DNA of 46,013 nucleotides from Bacteroidota bacterium (GTDB lineage Bacteria; Bacteroidota; Bacteroidia; Flavobacteriales; Weeksellaceae): NCBI GenBank assembly GCA_023394415.1, contig JAEXAR010000012.1, positions 1-46,013 of the forward strand, written 5' to 3'. The notes under the pieces were generated by a model, which searched no databases, was not told where the DNA came from, and saw nothing but the letters and a program-made list of their open reading frames with translations. This document shows, piece after piece, positions 32,646 through 39,717 of this stretch (position 1 is the stretch's first letter; the number at the start of each line of letters is the position of its first letter). A program made the position numbers and the translations under genes.

Positions 32646-32984
32646 TTACCAGTCTCTCCTTCTGTCATTACCACCACCACGGTTGTATCCACCACCGCCT
32701 TTGTTGTAACCGCCATTTCCACCAAAACTTCTTGGTTTTGATTCTTTGGCTTGAGCTTCCGCCACGTTCATTGTTCTTTGTTTGAATTCTGATTGGTGCA
32801 GTGCTTCGATAGCTTTTTTAGCTTCCTCTTCGTCCGGCATTTCTACGAATGCAAAACCACGGCTTCTTCCCGTTTCTCTGTCAGTTACAATTTTTGCAGA
32901 ATCTACAGTACCGTAATTTTCGAATAACGCCTGTAATTCGGACTCAACAGTTGTGTAGTTGAGATTTGAAATAAAAATGTTCAT
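32646..32984 (-). CDS. RNA-binding protein with a single RRM and glycine-rich tail
   Basis: A 112-residue protein made of one RNA recognition motif: RNP2 IFISNL (3-8) and RNP1 RGFAFVEM (42-49). The tail (87-112) is Gly, Asn, Tyr and Arg rich (GGYNKGGGGYNRGGG) and ends NDRRRDW. Such proteins bind single-stranded RNA and in cyanobacteria and Bacteroidetes are often cold-induced; the role here is inferred. The gene is monocistronic with a clear promoter, an 84-base leader holding a hairpin, and a strong terminator. Confidence 0.9.
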   Translation of the reverse strand: MNIFISNLNYTTVESELQALFENYGTVDSAKIVTDRETGRSRGFAFVEMPDEEEAKKAIEALHQSEFKQRTMNVAEAQAKESKPRSFGGNGGYNKGGGGYNRGGGNDRRRDW

Positions 32985-33000
32985 AATAAAAAATAAAAAA

Positions 33001-33029
33001 TTGTTGATTAATTAAGTGGAAATCAACAA
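33001..33029 (-). promoter_or_regulatory. Hairpin in the leader of the RRM gene
   Basis: TTGTTGATT (33001-33009) pairs with AATCAACAA (33021-33029) around an 11-base loop, ending 17 bases before the start codon. It could modulate translation in a temperature-dependent way; that is inference. Confidence 0.45.
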
Positions 33030-33075
33030 ACGGACATTTGAACATTGATTGAAATCTTCATTAAATAATTGGGCG

Positions 33076-33104
33076 CAAGATACGATTATAATTTAATTCG
33101 CAAA
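33076..33104 (-). promoter_or_regulatory. Promoter of the RRM protein gene
   Basis: Minus-strand TTTG (33101-33104), 18 bases, then TATCTTG (33076-33082), close to the -33 TTTG / -7 TAnnTTTG pattern. A start near 33069 would give a leader of about 85 bases. Confidence 0.5.
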
Positions 33105-33233
33105 AGGTTTTATTTTTATTTTTTCTATTGATTTTCAATAGATTAATTATACTGTTCTTTTGTCCTGAAATCGAAGATTCAGCGTAAGCTAAAAAAAACT
33201 CTAAAAAGTTCGGAACGAGAATTTTGTATGGAA

Positions 33234-34793
33234 TTAATGCACTGCTACTGTTACCTCATCACTTTCATTGCCAAGTCTGTCCACCGCTTTCAAAGCTAAA
33301 TCTGTGAGGTGAATTCCGTTTTTTACCAATGGTAATTTCAAAGAATGTTCTTCTGCGTTTAGGATTTCGGTTTCCCAATTTTTTCCGTATTTAGAGTATA
33401 AAATCCAGTAGCGAACCTGCTTCGGATTTCTAGAGAGCCAATGAATTTGAACATTTCCATTGGTTTTGTTGGCCGTCATTTCAGGTCTTAAAACCGGTTC
33501 TGTTTTAATCCACGGACTTGCCGGAACCAAGGCTTTATCTTTATAAATATTTTTAACGGCATTCAGCATTTGGTAGTCTTTGCTTAATCCTGCGATGCTG
33601 TAATGTATTTCGCCAACATCCTCTTTCATAATGCTGCGGATGGTTTGCATCTGGGAAGCAATTTCCGTAGGGCGATCTGAAACATCTTTTACGCCAACCG
33701 TATTAAGTCCAGGCCAAAGGTGAACATTTTTTGGTGTTTCCTGTTTCCACCATTTTAAAAGTGATGAAAAACGCTGCGGACCATCTTCTTTCCAATACAA
33801 TTGTGGCGAATAATAATCACACCAACCTTCGTTGAGCCAAAGTTTGGCATCTGCAAAAAGCACGTCATATTGTGAACTTCCCGTTATATCTGCAGGATAA
33901 CCCGGTTTCCAAATTCCAAAAGGTGAAATTCCGAATTTGACGTATGATTTTTCAGCTTTTATCTCTTCGTGGATGCGCTTGATGAATTTGTTAACATTGG
34001 CACGTCTCCAATCTGGTTTTGAAAGTGTTCCGCCAGAATTTACATAATTTGTCCAAGTTTTGGTATCCGGAAAATCACGTCCCCCATTATATTCCTTGTA
34101 CGGATAAAAATAATCGTCGATATGAATGGCATCAATATCGTAACGCTTCACGATATCTTTGATGACATTCGAAACGTGGTTCTGAACCATAGAATCAGAA
34201 GGATCCATCCAATACATTCCGTTTCTCAATCTGTAGGTTGCATACGACATTTTGGAAGCCATACTTTCGGACGTTACTGTTCCTCCTGTTGTGTGATGCG
34301 CACGGTAAGGATTGAGCCAAACGTGAAGTTCCATTCCTCTTTTATGAGCTTCGGAAATCCAAAATTCAAGTGGATCGTAGTAAGGTGACGGTGCTTTACC
34401 AATTTGTCCGGTAAGGAAATACGACCAAGGCTCTAAATCGCTTTTGTAAAGCGCATCTGCAGAAGGTCTTGCCTGAAAAATGACCGCATTGAAATTGGCA
34501 TCCTTCAACATATTGAGCATTTGTAGCGCTTCCTGCTTCTGCTGTTCCACTGAAAGATTATTGCGCGAAGGCCAGTTGATATTGGCAACAGTTGCAATCC
34601 AAGCTGCACGGAACTCGCGTTTAACTTTCGGGAGGCTTATGGTTTTTGGCTTTTGACTTTCGGTTGTTGGTTTGGTTGTTGGTTGTCGGTTATCGGTTAT
34701 CGGTTTTTGGGTGTTCTTTTGAGGGGAACAGTTTTGGAGGAAAACTATTGTGATGAGAATATATAGGAGTGTTGTTAATTTTCTGTAGTTCAT
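33234..34793 (-). CDS. GHL10-type glycoside hydrolase family lipoprotein
   Basis: A 519-residue lipoprotein of the GHL10 (glycosyl hydrolase-like 10, DUF187) family, with the block REFRAAWIATVANINWPS at the start of the catalytic domain, FQARPSADALY, VWLNPYRAH, and DAIHIDDYFYPY, where the acidic residues of TIM-barrel glycosidases fall. Related proteins act on cell-wall or surface glycans, but the substrate is unknown. I chose ATG 34791-34793 because the protein then begins with a signal peptide ending in FLQNC (lipidation Cys22), and a TAnnTTTG element lies just upstream. Residues 29-51 form a low-complexity tether (PITDNRQPTTKPTTESQKP) encoded by a heptameric DNA repeat. A C-terminal fibronectin-like domain (about 440-519) follows. 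Confidence 0.85.
   Translation of the reverse strand: MNYRKLTTLLYILITIVFLQNCSPQKNTQKPITDNRQPTTKPTTESQKPKTISLPKVKREFRAAWIATVANINWPSRNNLSVEQQKQEALQMLNMLKDANFNAVIFQARPSADALYKSDLEPWSYFLTGQIGKAPSPYYDPLEFWISEAHKRGMELHVWLNPYRAHHTTGGTVTSESMASKMSYATYRLRNGMYWMDPSDSMVQNHVSNVIKDIVKRYDIDAIHIDDYFYPYKEYNGGRDFPDTKTWTNYVNSGGTLSKPDWRRANVNKFIKRIHEEIKAEKSYVKFGISPFGIWKPGYPADITGSSQYDVLFADAKLWLNEGWCDYYSPQLYWKEDGPQRFSSLLKWWKQETPKNVHLWPGLNTVGVKDVSDRPTEIASQMQTIRSIMKEDVGEIHYSIAGLSKDYQMLNAVKNIYKDKALVPASPWIKTEPVLRPEMTANKTNGNVQIHWLSRNPKQVRYWILYSKYGKNWETEILNAEEHSLKLPLVKNGIHLTDLALKAVDRLGNESDEVTVAVH
34639..34706. repeat. Heptameric tandem array encoding the GHL10 lipoprotein linker
   Basis: On the plus strand the units are ATGGTTT, TTGGCTT, TTGACTT, TCGGTTG, a 5-base TTGGT, TTGGTTG, TTGGTTG, TCGGTTA, TCGGTTA and TCGGTTT. 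The 68 bases encode the tether right after the lipidated cysteine. Confidence 0.8.
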
Positions 34794-34797
34794 AGGG

Positions 34798-34805
34798 CAA
34801 AAATA
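34798..34805 (-). promoter_or_regulatory. Promoter -7 element of the GHL10 lipoprotein gene (possible leaderless transcript)
   Basis: Minus-strand TATTTTTG, followed by only CCCT before the ATG at 34793. It supports that start over one 14 codons upstream. Confidence 0.5.
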
Positions 34806-34895
34806 AGTGAATTTTTTTTGATAGAATTTAGTCATAAAGTTCGCGGAAATTTCAAAATTTAAAAAAACTAAATTATTTGAGTTTTGGAATTAAAA

Positions 34896-35043
34896 TTCTT
34901 CACTTCGGTTTTTCAGAATGACAAAATGGTAGTTAGATTATTGAGGTTTTTCGTGACTTAGACTTCACTAAAAGTTTTGCTTTAATTTGATTATACTAAG
35001 TTTCGTTCATAATAACAGATGCTTCGACTTCGCTCAGCATGAC
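34896..35043. repeat. Two partial REP-like repeats upstream of the GHL10 gene
   Basis: TTCTTCACTTCGG...TTTCAGAATGAC at 34896-34922 and GATGCTTCGACTTCGCTCAG...CATGAC at 35019-35043 share the half-site of the 23600-23690 palindrome. Both are in the same orientation. Confidence 0.6.
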
Positions 35044-35050
35044 AAATAAA

Positions 35051-35076
35051 AAAAGACGCTCCAAAAAGCGTCTTTT
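35051..35076 (-). terminator. Rho-independent terminator of typA
   Basis: AAAAGACGCT (35051-35060) pairs with AGCGTCTTTT (35067-35076), with a T-rich tract after the stem on the minus strand. Confidence 0.85.
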
Positions 35077-35105
35077 GTATATTTATTATTGTGTTTTCGG
35101 AAAAA

Positions 35106-36914
35106 TTATTCCGATTTTGCCATTCTTTCTGCACGTTTACGATCTTCTTCAGCCAAAATTTTCTTACGCATTCTGATGAAGTTTGGTGTTACCTCAATGG
35201 CTTCATCGGCTTGGATGTATTCCATACATTCTTCCAGCGACATTAGAATTTTTGGTGCAATGTTACCGTCTTTATCTTTTCCGGAAGCACGCATATTGTT
35301 AAGTTGTTTTCCTTCTACAATGTTTACTACCAGATCTCCCGGTTTGTTTTGTTCACCAACAATCATCCCTGCATAAACTTCCTCACCCGGATCTACGAAG
35401 AAACGACCTCTATCCTGAAGTTTTTCAATAGAATATGCTGTTCCCTGTCCTTGGTTTTTAGCAATTAAAACACCATTATTTCTTCCCGGAATTGCTCCTT
35501 TGAATGGTTTGTACTCGTGGAAACGGTGTGCCATAATAGCTTCTCCAGCTGTTGCCGTAAGCATCTGTGAACGTAGACCAATTAAACCTCTGGAAGGGAT
35601 TTCAAATTCTAAATGCTGCATTTCGCCTTTGGTTTCCATAATGTGAAGATCACCTTTACGTTGCGTTGCCAAATCGATCACTCTGGAAGCATATTCTTCC
35701 GGAACATCCACCACCATAGATTCGTAAGGTTCACATTTTTCGCCATCAATATCTCTTAAGATAACCTGAGGTTGACCAATTGTCATTTCGTAACCTTCAC
35801 GTCTCATCGTTTCAATTAATACAGAAAGATGAAGAATACCACGACCAAAAACCAAGAATGTATTCGCATCATCGGTTTGCTCTACACGAAGCGCAAGGTT
35901 TTTCTCAAGTTCTTTTTCAAGTCTTTCCTTTAGGTGATTAGAAGTCACATATTTTCCATCTTTCCCAAAAAATGGGGAATTGTTGATGGAGAATGTCATA
36001 TTTAAAGTTGGTTCGTCGATAGAAAGACGTGTTAATGGTTCCGGATTTTCAAGATCAACAAACGTATCACCAATCTGGAATGCATCGAAACCTACAATTG
36101 CACAAATATCGCCTGCCTGAACTTCCTGAACTTTTTTCTTACCCAGTCCTTCGAAGACATACAATTCTTTTACTTTTCCTTTTACAATTTTACCATCTTC
36201 CTGTGCCAAGCCAATCCATTGTCCTTCAGAAACGCTTCCTCTAGCTACTTTACCAATAGCAATTCTTCCTAAAAATGAAGAATAATCAAGAGAGGTGATT
36301 TGCATTTGAAGATTACCTTCTTCCACTTTAGGAGCAGGAACATACTTTAAAACTCCATCAAGAATTGGTAAGATAGAATCTGTAGGTTCGAGTGATGTAT
36401 TAAACCATCCCTGTTTTGAGGACCCATAATAGGTTGGGAAATCCAACTGCTCTTCTGTAGCATCAAGGTTAAAGAACAAATCGAAAACATTGTCGTGAAC
36501 TTCTTCCGGACGGCAATTTTCTTTATCTACTTTATTGATCACCACAATTGGTTTAAGACCCAATTCTAATGCTTTGTGCAGAACGAAACGCGTTTGTGGC
36601 ATCGGACCTTCGAAAGCGTCCACCAAAAGGATTACACCATCCGCCATTTTCAATACTCTTTCTACTTCCCCACCAAAATCGGCGTGTCCGGGAGTATCAA
36701 TCACGTTAATTTTCGTGTCTTTGTAGGTTACGGAGATGTTTTTGGAAAGAATGGTAATTCCACGTTCACGCTCCAGATCATTATTATCCATAATCAGTTC
36801 GCCTGATTCTTGATTTTCCCTGAAGATGTTGGTTGCGTGGATAATTTTGTCAACCAAAGTCGTTTTTCCGTGGTCAACGTGTGCGATAATCGCAATATTT
36901 CTGATGTTCTGCAT
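35106..36914 (-). CDS. typA: Translational GTPase TypA/BipA
   Basis: Ribosome-associated GTPase of the EF-G/LepA class, implicated in 50S assembly and stress adaptation. The 602-residue protein has G1 AHVDHGKTT, G2 RERGITI, G3 DTPGHADFGGE and G4 NKVDKE, then EF-G-like domains and the TypA-specific C-terminal domain ending with ANEDRKR-type basic residues (KKILAEEDRKRAERM). I chose ATG 36912-36914 (MQNIRNIAIIAHVDHG), as the alternative 7 codons upstream is a TTG lying on the promoter. A TACTTTTG -7 element lies 18 bases upstream. Confidence 0.95.
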   Translation of the reverse strand: MQNIRNIAIIAHVDHGKTTLVDKIIHATNIFRENQESGELIMDNNDLERERGITILSKNISVTYKDTKINVIDTPGHADFGGEVERVLKMADGVILLVDAFEGPMPQTRFVLHKALELGLKPIVVINKVDKENCRPEEVHDNVFDLFFNLDATEEQLDFPTYYGSSKQGWFNTSLEPTDSILPILDGVLKYVPAPKVEEGNLQMQITSLDYSSFLGRIAIGKVARGSVSEGQWIGLAQEDGKIVKGKVKELYVFEGLGKKKVQEVQAGDICAIVGFDAFQIGDTFVDLENPEPLTRLSIDEPTLNMTFSINNSPFFGKDGKYVTSNHLKERLEKELEKNLALRVEQTDDANTFLVFGRGILHLSVLIETMRREGYEMTIGQPQVILRDIDGEKCEPYESMVVDVPEEYASRVIDLATQRKGDLHIMETKGEMQHLEFEIPSRGLIGLRSQMLTATAGEAIMAHRFHEYKPFKGAIPGRNNGVLIAKNQGQGTAYSIEKLQDRGRFFVDPGEEVYAGMIVGEQNKPGDLVVNIVEGKQLNNMRASGKDKDGNIAPKILMSLEECMEYIQADEAIEVTPNFIRMRKKILAEEDRKRAERMAKSE

Positions 36915-36932
36915 ATTCTTTTTTTGACGGTG

Positions 36933-36940
36933 CAAAAGTA
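36933..36940 (-). promoter_or_regulatory. Promoter -7 element of typA
   Basis: Minus-strand TACTTTTG, an exact TAnnTTTG match, 18 bases upstream of the ATG at 36914. Confidence 0.5.
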
Positions 36941-37093
36941 GTGATAATTAATGAATTGATAATAAAAAGTTGAAAAATTAACTTTTTGATAATATCGGAT
37001 GATTACCTTTTGTTTTTTGGGAATTTTTTGAGGGAAAGGGTGAGGTTTTTGAATTTGAAGTGTGAGGTACGTTGTGATGAAGATTGTGGGTTT

Positions 37094-37306
37094 TTATATT
37101 TCCAGCAGATCGTGCAGATTTACGCGGATTTTTTTTCTAATGTTTTGGTTCCAGTCTTTTCGCAATTGGCTTTTTTCACTGCAAGAAACAGCAGTAGTGG
37201 CAATAAATAATAGTAAGATTCTGTACACTATAGTTTTTATCAAAAATATGGTTTCACTACGCTTTATTTTTATAGAATTACCTCTTAAAATTTCAAGATA
37301 AGCCAT
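37094..37306 (-). pseudogene. Possible small lipoprotein remnant
   Basis: A 70-codon frame with a hydrophobic segment and a lipobox-like end (LLLFIATTAVSC, from residue about 31) but no recognisable mature protein. The last 20 or so residues (NQNIRKKIRVNLHDLL) are simply the translation of a phrase-type repeat that also occurs in other gaps. It follows the DUF465 terminator. It could be a decayed lipoprotein gene or chance. Confidence 0.25.
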
Positions 37307-37310
37307 AAAA

Positions 37311-37333
37311 AAAGCGGCTTCATCAGCCGCTTT
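37311..37333 (-). terminator. Rho-independent terminator of the DUF465 gene
   Basis: AAAGCGGCT (37311-37319) pairs perfectly with AGCCGCTTT (37325-37333), followed by T on the minus strand. Confidence 0.85.
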
Positions 37334-37380
37334 GTGAATTAATTTTTCGAAATGTCATAAAATTAATTCTTCTGTAGATA

Positions 37381-37599
37381 TCAATAAATATCGTCCTTTA
37401 GATGGACTCTTTTTTTGCGCAAATCAGTAAGGTGCTCATCAGTAGTATGGTTCACCTCGCCTTCTTCGTAATGTTGAATGAGTGCATTTACTTCCTCATA
37501 GTTAACATACAGTTTCAGAAAGTCTGCATCATTCGTTTTTAGCTCTGAAATTTTCTGTACATATTCAGGGAATTCGTTGATTAAAATATGATTTTCCAT
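37381..37599 (-). CDS. DUF465 (YdcH-like) small protein
   Basis: A 72-residue helical protein of the DUF465/YdcH family, recognised by NEFPEYVQKISELKTND at the start and TTDEHLTDLRKKRVHLKDDIY at the end. The family is a short helical hairpin of unknown function. It is expressed alone, with a near-consensus -7 element (TACCTTTA) upstream and a strong terminator downstream. Confidence 0.85.
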   Translation of the reverse strand: MENHILINEFPEYVQKISELKTNDADFLKLYVNYEEVNALIQHYEEGEVNHTTDEHLTDLRKKRVHLKDDIY

Positions 37600-37706
37600 A
37601 ACGTTTGATTTTTGTTTTTCAATTTTTACAGATTAAAGGTAGCAATTAATAAAACACGAATCAATATGAAACAAATCATCTGTTGAACAAGGTTTTTGGA
37701 ACGATT

Positions 37707-38702
37707 TTAAATGCTAATTCTACGGGTATCTACTGAAACTTTGTAGATTTTTTCTCGTGTTTTTTGCATTCTGCCCACTGGCTTCAATATATCAAGATTC
37801 TCGAACGGATTGAAGGACAGCACTTCTGTTTTTTCAGAATTTAAAAAAGAATTGGGCTCTATAATCAACTTTCCAATTTCGGTAAATTTTTTCTTAGGCC
37901 ACATTCTCGAAAGATCATTTACCATTTCTTCATCACGACAATACTGCATTTTGAGGGAGTAAACCAACTTATTTTTGGTTAGAATTTCATTAATGGCTTC
38001 TTTTTGCGTTCTGTTGCCCAATTTTTTAGACAAAGCTTTTTCACGAGGTGGTTCCAGCATGAATTTTACTATAAAATCCCCCATTCTGTAGCACCCGACA
38101 GAATGGTAAGAAAACCCTAAAGGATTTTTTTTCCTGTTGAAAAATGTTCTGAAAGCATTACGCGGAATAGAATTCTTAAAGGCTTCCGGCAAAACGAAAG
38201 CCGTTTTAAGCATCACGTTTGGCAATTTCAGCTTCGATAAAAAGCCCATCTTAACATTTGATATTTTATAACTGTTGATGGCAATAAATAGTTTAAGAAA
38301 GTTCTCTACAGAATTGGTGAATAAAGGAAAATTCACCAATGGAAGATTAAATTCCTTCCCTTCTGAAAATTTTAGAAGTTTAATTGAAAAACCATACGCA
38401 GGAAGACTGTCTTTACCTTCGGCAATTTGCATTGTGGCATTAGAAATCCTTATAACTGCAGTATACTCTTTTAAGCTGAAAATATTTTTAAAATTCTCAT
38501 CAGCCACATCATTAATTTTTAAAATGCCGTGGATATCTGCATAACTTTTGGCATGTGCATCTCTAGTTCTGAAATTTGTTTTGCTGATTTTAGGAGACAG
38601 TTCTACAAACTTTTTTACCAAAACTGAAGCTTTGGTCACCAGTTTCTCTTCCTTTAGAGATAACTGATTATATTTTTCATTAAAGCGTATTCTTGATTTC
38701 AT
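37707..38702 (-). CDS. Catalase-like heme-protein family member
   Basis: A 331-residue protein with the start of the catalase fold: FRTRDAHAKSYADIHGILKI (residues about 38-57), where the distal His region of catalases lies, and VNFPLFTNSVENFLKLF further on, corresponding to the NxPVFF-type block. The axial-tyrosine motif RxFxYxDTxxxR is not evident, so classical catalase activity is uncertain; a role in peroxide or lipid-hydroperoxide metabolism is possible. I chose ATG 38700-38702, since a TAnnTTTG element lies 5 bases upstream and the alternative upstream start is a TTG. Confidence 0.6.
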   Translation of the reverse strand: MKSRIRFNEKYNQLSLKEEKLVTKASVLVKKFVELSPKISKTNFRTRDAHAKSYADIHGILKINDVADENFKNIFSLKEYTAVIRISNATMQIAEGKDSLPAYGFSIKLLKFSEGKEFNLPLVNFPLFTNSVENFLKLFIAINSYKISNVKMGFLSKLKLPNVMLKTAFVLPEAFKNSIPRNAFRTFFNRKKNPLGFSYHSVGCYRMGDFIVKFMLEPPREKALSKKLGNRTQKEAINEILTKNKLVYSLKMQYCRDEEMVNDLSRMWPKKKFTEIGKLIIEPNSFLNSEKTEVLSFNPFENLDILKPVGRMQKTREKIYKVSVDTRRISI

Positions 38703-38707
38703 CAGGG

Positions 38708-38715
38708 CAAAAATA
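38708..38715 (-). promoter_or_regulatory. Promoter -7 element of the catalase-like gene (possible leaderless transcript)
   Basis: Minus-strand TATTTTTG followed by GCCCTG-type spacing of only 5 bases before the ATG at 38702. Confidence 0.5.
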
Positions 38716-38719
38716 AACA

Positions 38720-38745
38720 AAAAACCTCCTTATAAAAGCGGTTTT
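38720..38745 (-). terminator. Weak terminator after the DedA gene
   Basis: Minus-strand AAAACCGCTTTTATAAGG followed by AGGTTTTTT forms an imperfect hairpin (AAAACC/GGTTTT with an inner CTT/AAG) and then a T tract. Confidence 0.4.
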
Positions 38746-38777
38746 AGTTAGATAATTAAGCGAAATCATTATACGAT

Positions 38778-39458
38778 TTACACCTCAGATTTCTTTAAAA
38801 ATTGAGCATTAATAAATTCCCAAACCATTGGTAACAAAGAAATACCGATAATTCCGAAAATAACGGTTTCAAAATTTTCTTTAACCCAAGGGATATTGCC
38901 GAAGAAATAACCTACCAAAACCAAACCGAATACCCAAATAAAAGCTCCGATAACATTGAATCTAAAGAAAGTTTTATAATCCATAGAACCAATACCTGCC
39001 ACGAAAGGTGCAAATGTTCTTACGATAGGTACAAAACGTGCAATGATAATGGTTTTCGGGCCATTTTTTTCATAAAATGCCTGTGTTTGATCGATATATT
39101 TAGGATTAACAAGTTGTTTGTCTCCAATTTTCCAGCCCAGAATTTTTAAACCTACTTTTTTACCCAAATAATAATTGAGAGAATCTCCTATAATTGCAGC
39201 CACCGTGAGTAAAAACAAGAGTAGCCAAAGGTTGAGTTTTGCCGTTTCACCATCTGCACCTACAACACCTGCACAAAATGCACCTGCCGCAAACAAAAGT
39301 GAATCTCCGGGAAGAAATGGCATTACTACCAAACCCGTTTCTACAAAAATGATGAGAAAAAGAATAACATAAATCCACACACCATAATCTAAAATCATCG
39401 TATGCAAATGCTTATCGAGGTTTAAAAAAAAATCTAAAACAGTTTGTAAAATCTCCAT
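38778..39458 (-). CDS. DedA family membrane protein
   Basis: A 226-residue inner-membrane protein of the DedA/VTT (SNARE-associated) family, now linked to lipid carrier (undecaprenyl phosphate or phospholipid) flipping. Signatures are FVETGLVVMPFLPGDSLLFAAG near the N-terminus, GDSLNYYLGKKVG, and FARFVPIVRTFAPFVAGIGSM-type block (ARFVPIVRTFAPFVAG) with the conserved arginines. Full length and apparently intact. A TATTTTTG element lies 25 bases upstream of the ATG. Confidence 0.9.
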   Translation of the reverse strand: MEILQTVLDFFLNLDKHLHTMILDYGVWIYVILFLIIFVETGLVVMPFLPGDSLLFAAGAFCAGVVGADGETAKLNLWLLLFLLTVAAIIGDSLNYYLGKKVGLKILGWKIGDKQLVNPKYIDQTQAFYEKNGPKTIIIARFVPIVRTFAPFVAGIGSMDYKTFFRFNVIGAFIWVFGLVLVGYFFGNIPWVKENFETVIFGIIGISLLPMVWEFINAQFLKKSEV

Positions 39459-39483
39459 AACCTATATTATAAATATGAGTCGG

Positions 39484-39491
39484 CAAAAATA
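39484..39491 (-). promoter_or_regulatory. Promoter -7 element of the DedA gene
   Basis: Minus-strand TATTTTTG, an exact TAnnTTTG match, 25 bases upstream of the ATG at 39458. Confidence 0.45.
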
Positions 39492-39557
39492 AGTGTAATA
39501 ATCTGAAAATCTGCTACAAGAAATGAGGCTTAAGAAAAATTTAACTTTTAAAAACAA

Positions 39558-39581
39558 AAAACTGCTGAAATCAGCAGTTTT
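39558..39581 (-). terminator. Terminator of tRNA-Arg
   Basis: AAAACTGCTGA (39558-39568) pairs perfectly with TCAGCAGTTTT (39571-39581) directly after the tRNA on the minus strand. Confidence 0.8.
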
Positions 39582-39583
39582 AG

Positions 39584-39655
39584 TAGGCCCATCAGGAATC
39601 GAACCTGAACCTAAAGAACCGGAATCTTTAATTCTATCCATTAAACTATGAGCCC
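39584..39655 (-). tRNA. tRNA-Arg (anticodon CCG)
   Basis: Folded by hand on the minus strand: acceptor GGGCTCA pairs with TGGGCCT and discriminator A; D arm AGTTTAATGGATAGAAT; anticodon stem AAAGA/TCTTT with loop TTCCGGT, so the anticodon is CCG and decodes CGG; T arm TCAGG-TTCGATT-CCTGA. The CCA end is not encoded. Length 72, as expected for a 4-base variable loop. Confidence 0.93.
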
Positions 39656-39717
39656 ATTTTAGAGTTTGAAGATTTGAATGTATAAGAGTATTTAACACTC
39701 TCCTATTTTTCATTCCC

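Larger units (their letters stand above)
34794..35105. other. GHL10-typA intergenic region (312 bases)
   Basis: It holds the GHL10 -7 element, two partial REP-like repeats (34896-34922 and 35019-35043) about 100 bases apart, and the typA terminator. No gene is recognisable. Confidence 0.55.
36915..37380. other. typA-DUF465 intergenic region (466 bases)
   Basis: It contains the typA promoter, a phrase-type repeat (37095-37135, GATCGTGCAGATTTACGCGG), a weak 70-codon lipoprotein-like ORF on the minus strand (37094-37306), and the DUF465 terminator. No other gene is recognisable. Confidence 0.5.

Noticed and set aside
33124..33142. TCTATTGA/TCAATAGA hairpin as terminator of the GHL10 gene
   Set aside because: The stem is perfect but followed by A rather than T on the relevant strand, and it lies about 90 bases beyond the stop; it is probably a chance palindrome in AT-rich DNA.
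39462..39713. An 83-codon minus-strand ORF across the tRNA-Arg gene
   Set aside because: It overlaps the whole tRNA and its residues DSGSLGSGSIPDGPTKT are the typical false translation of a tRNA.
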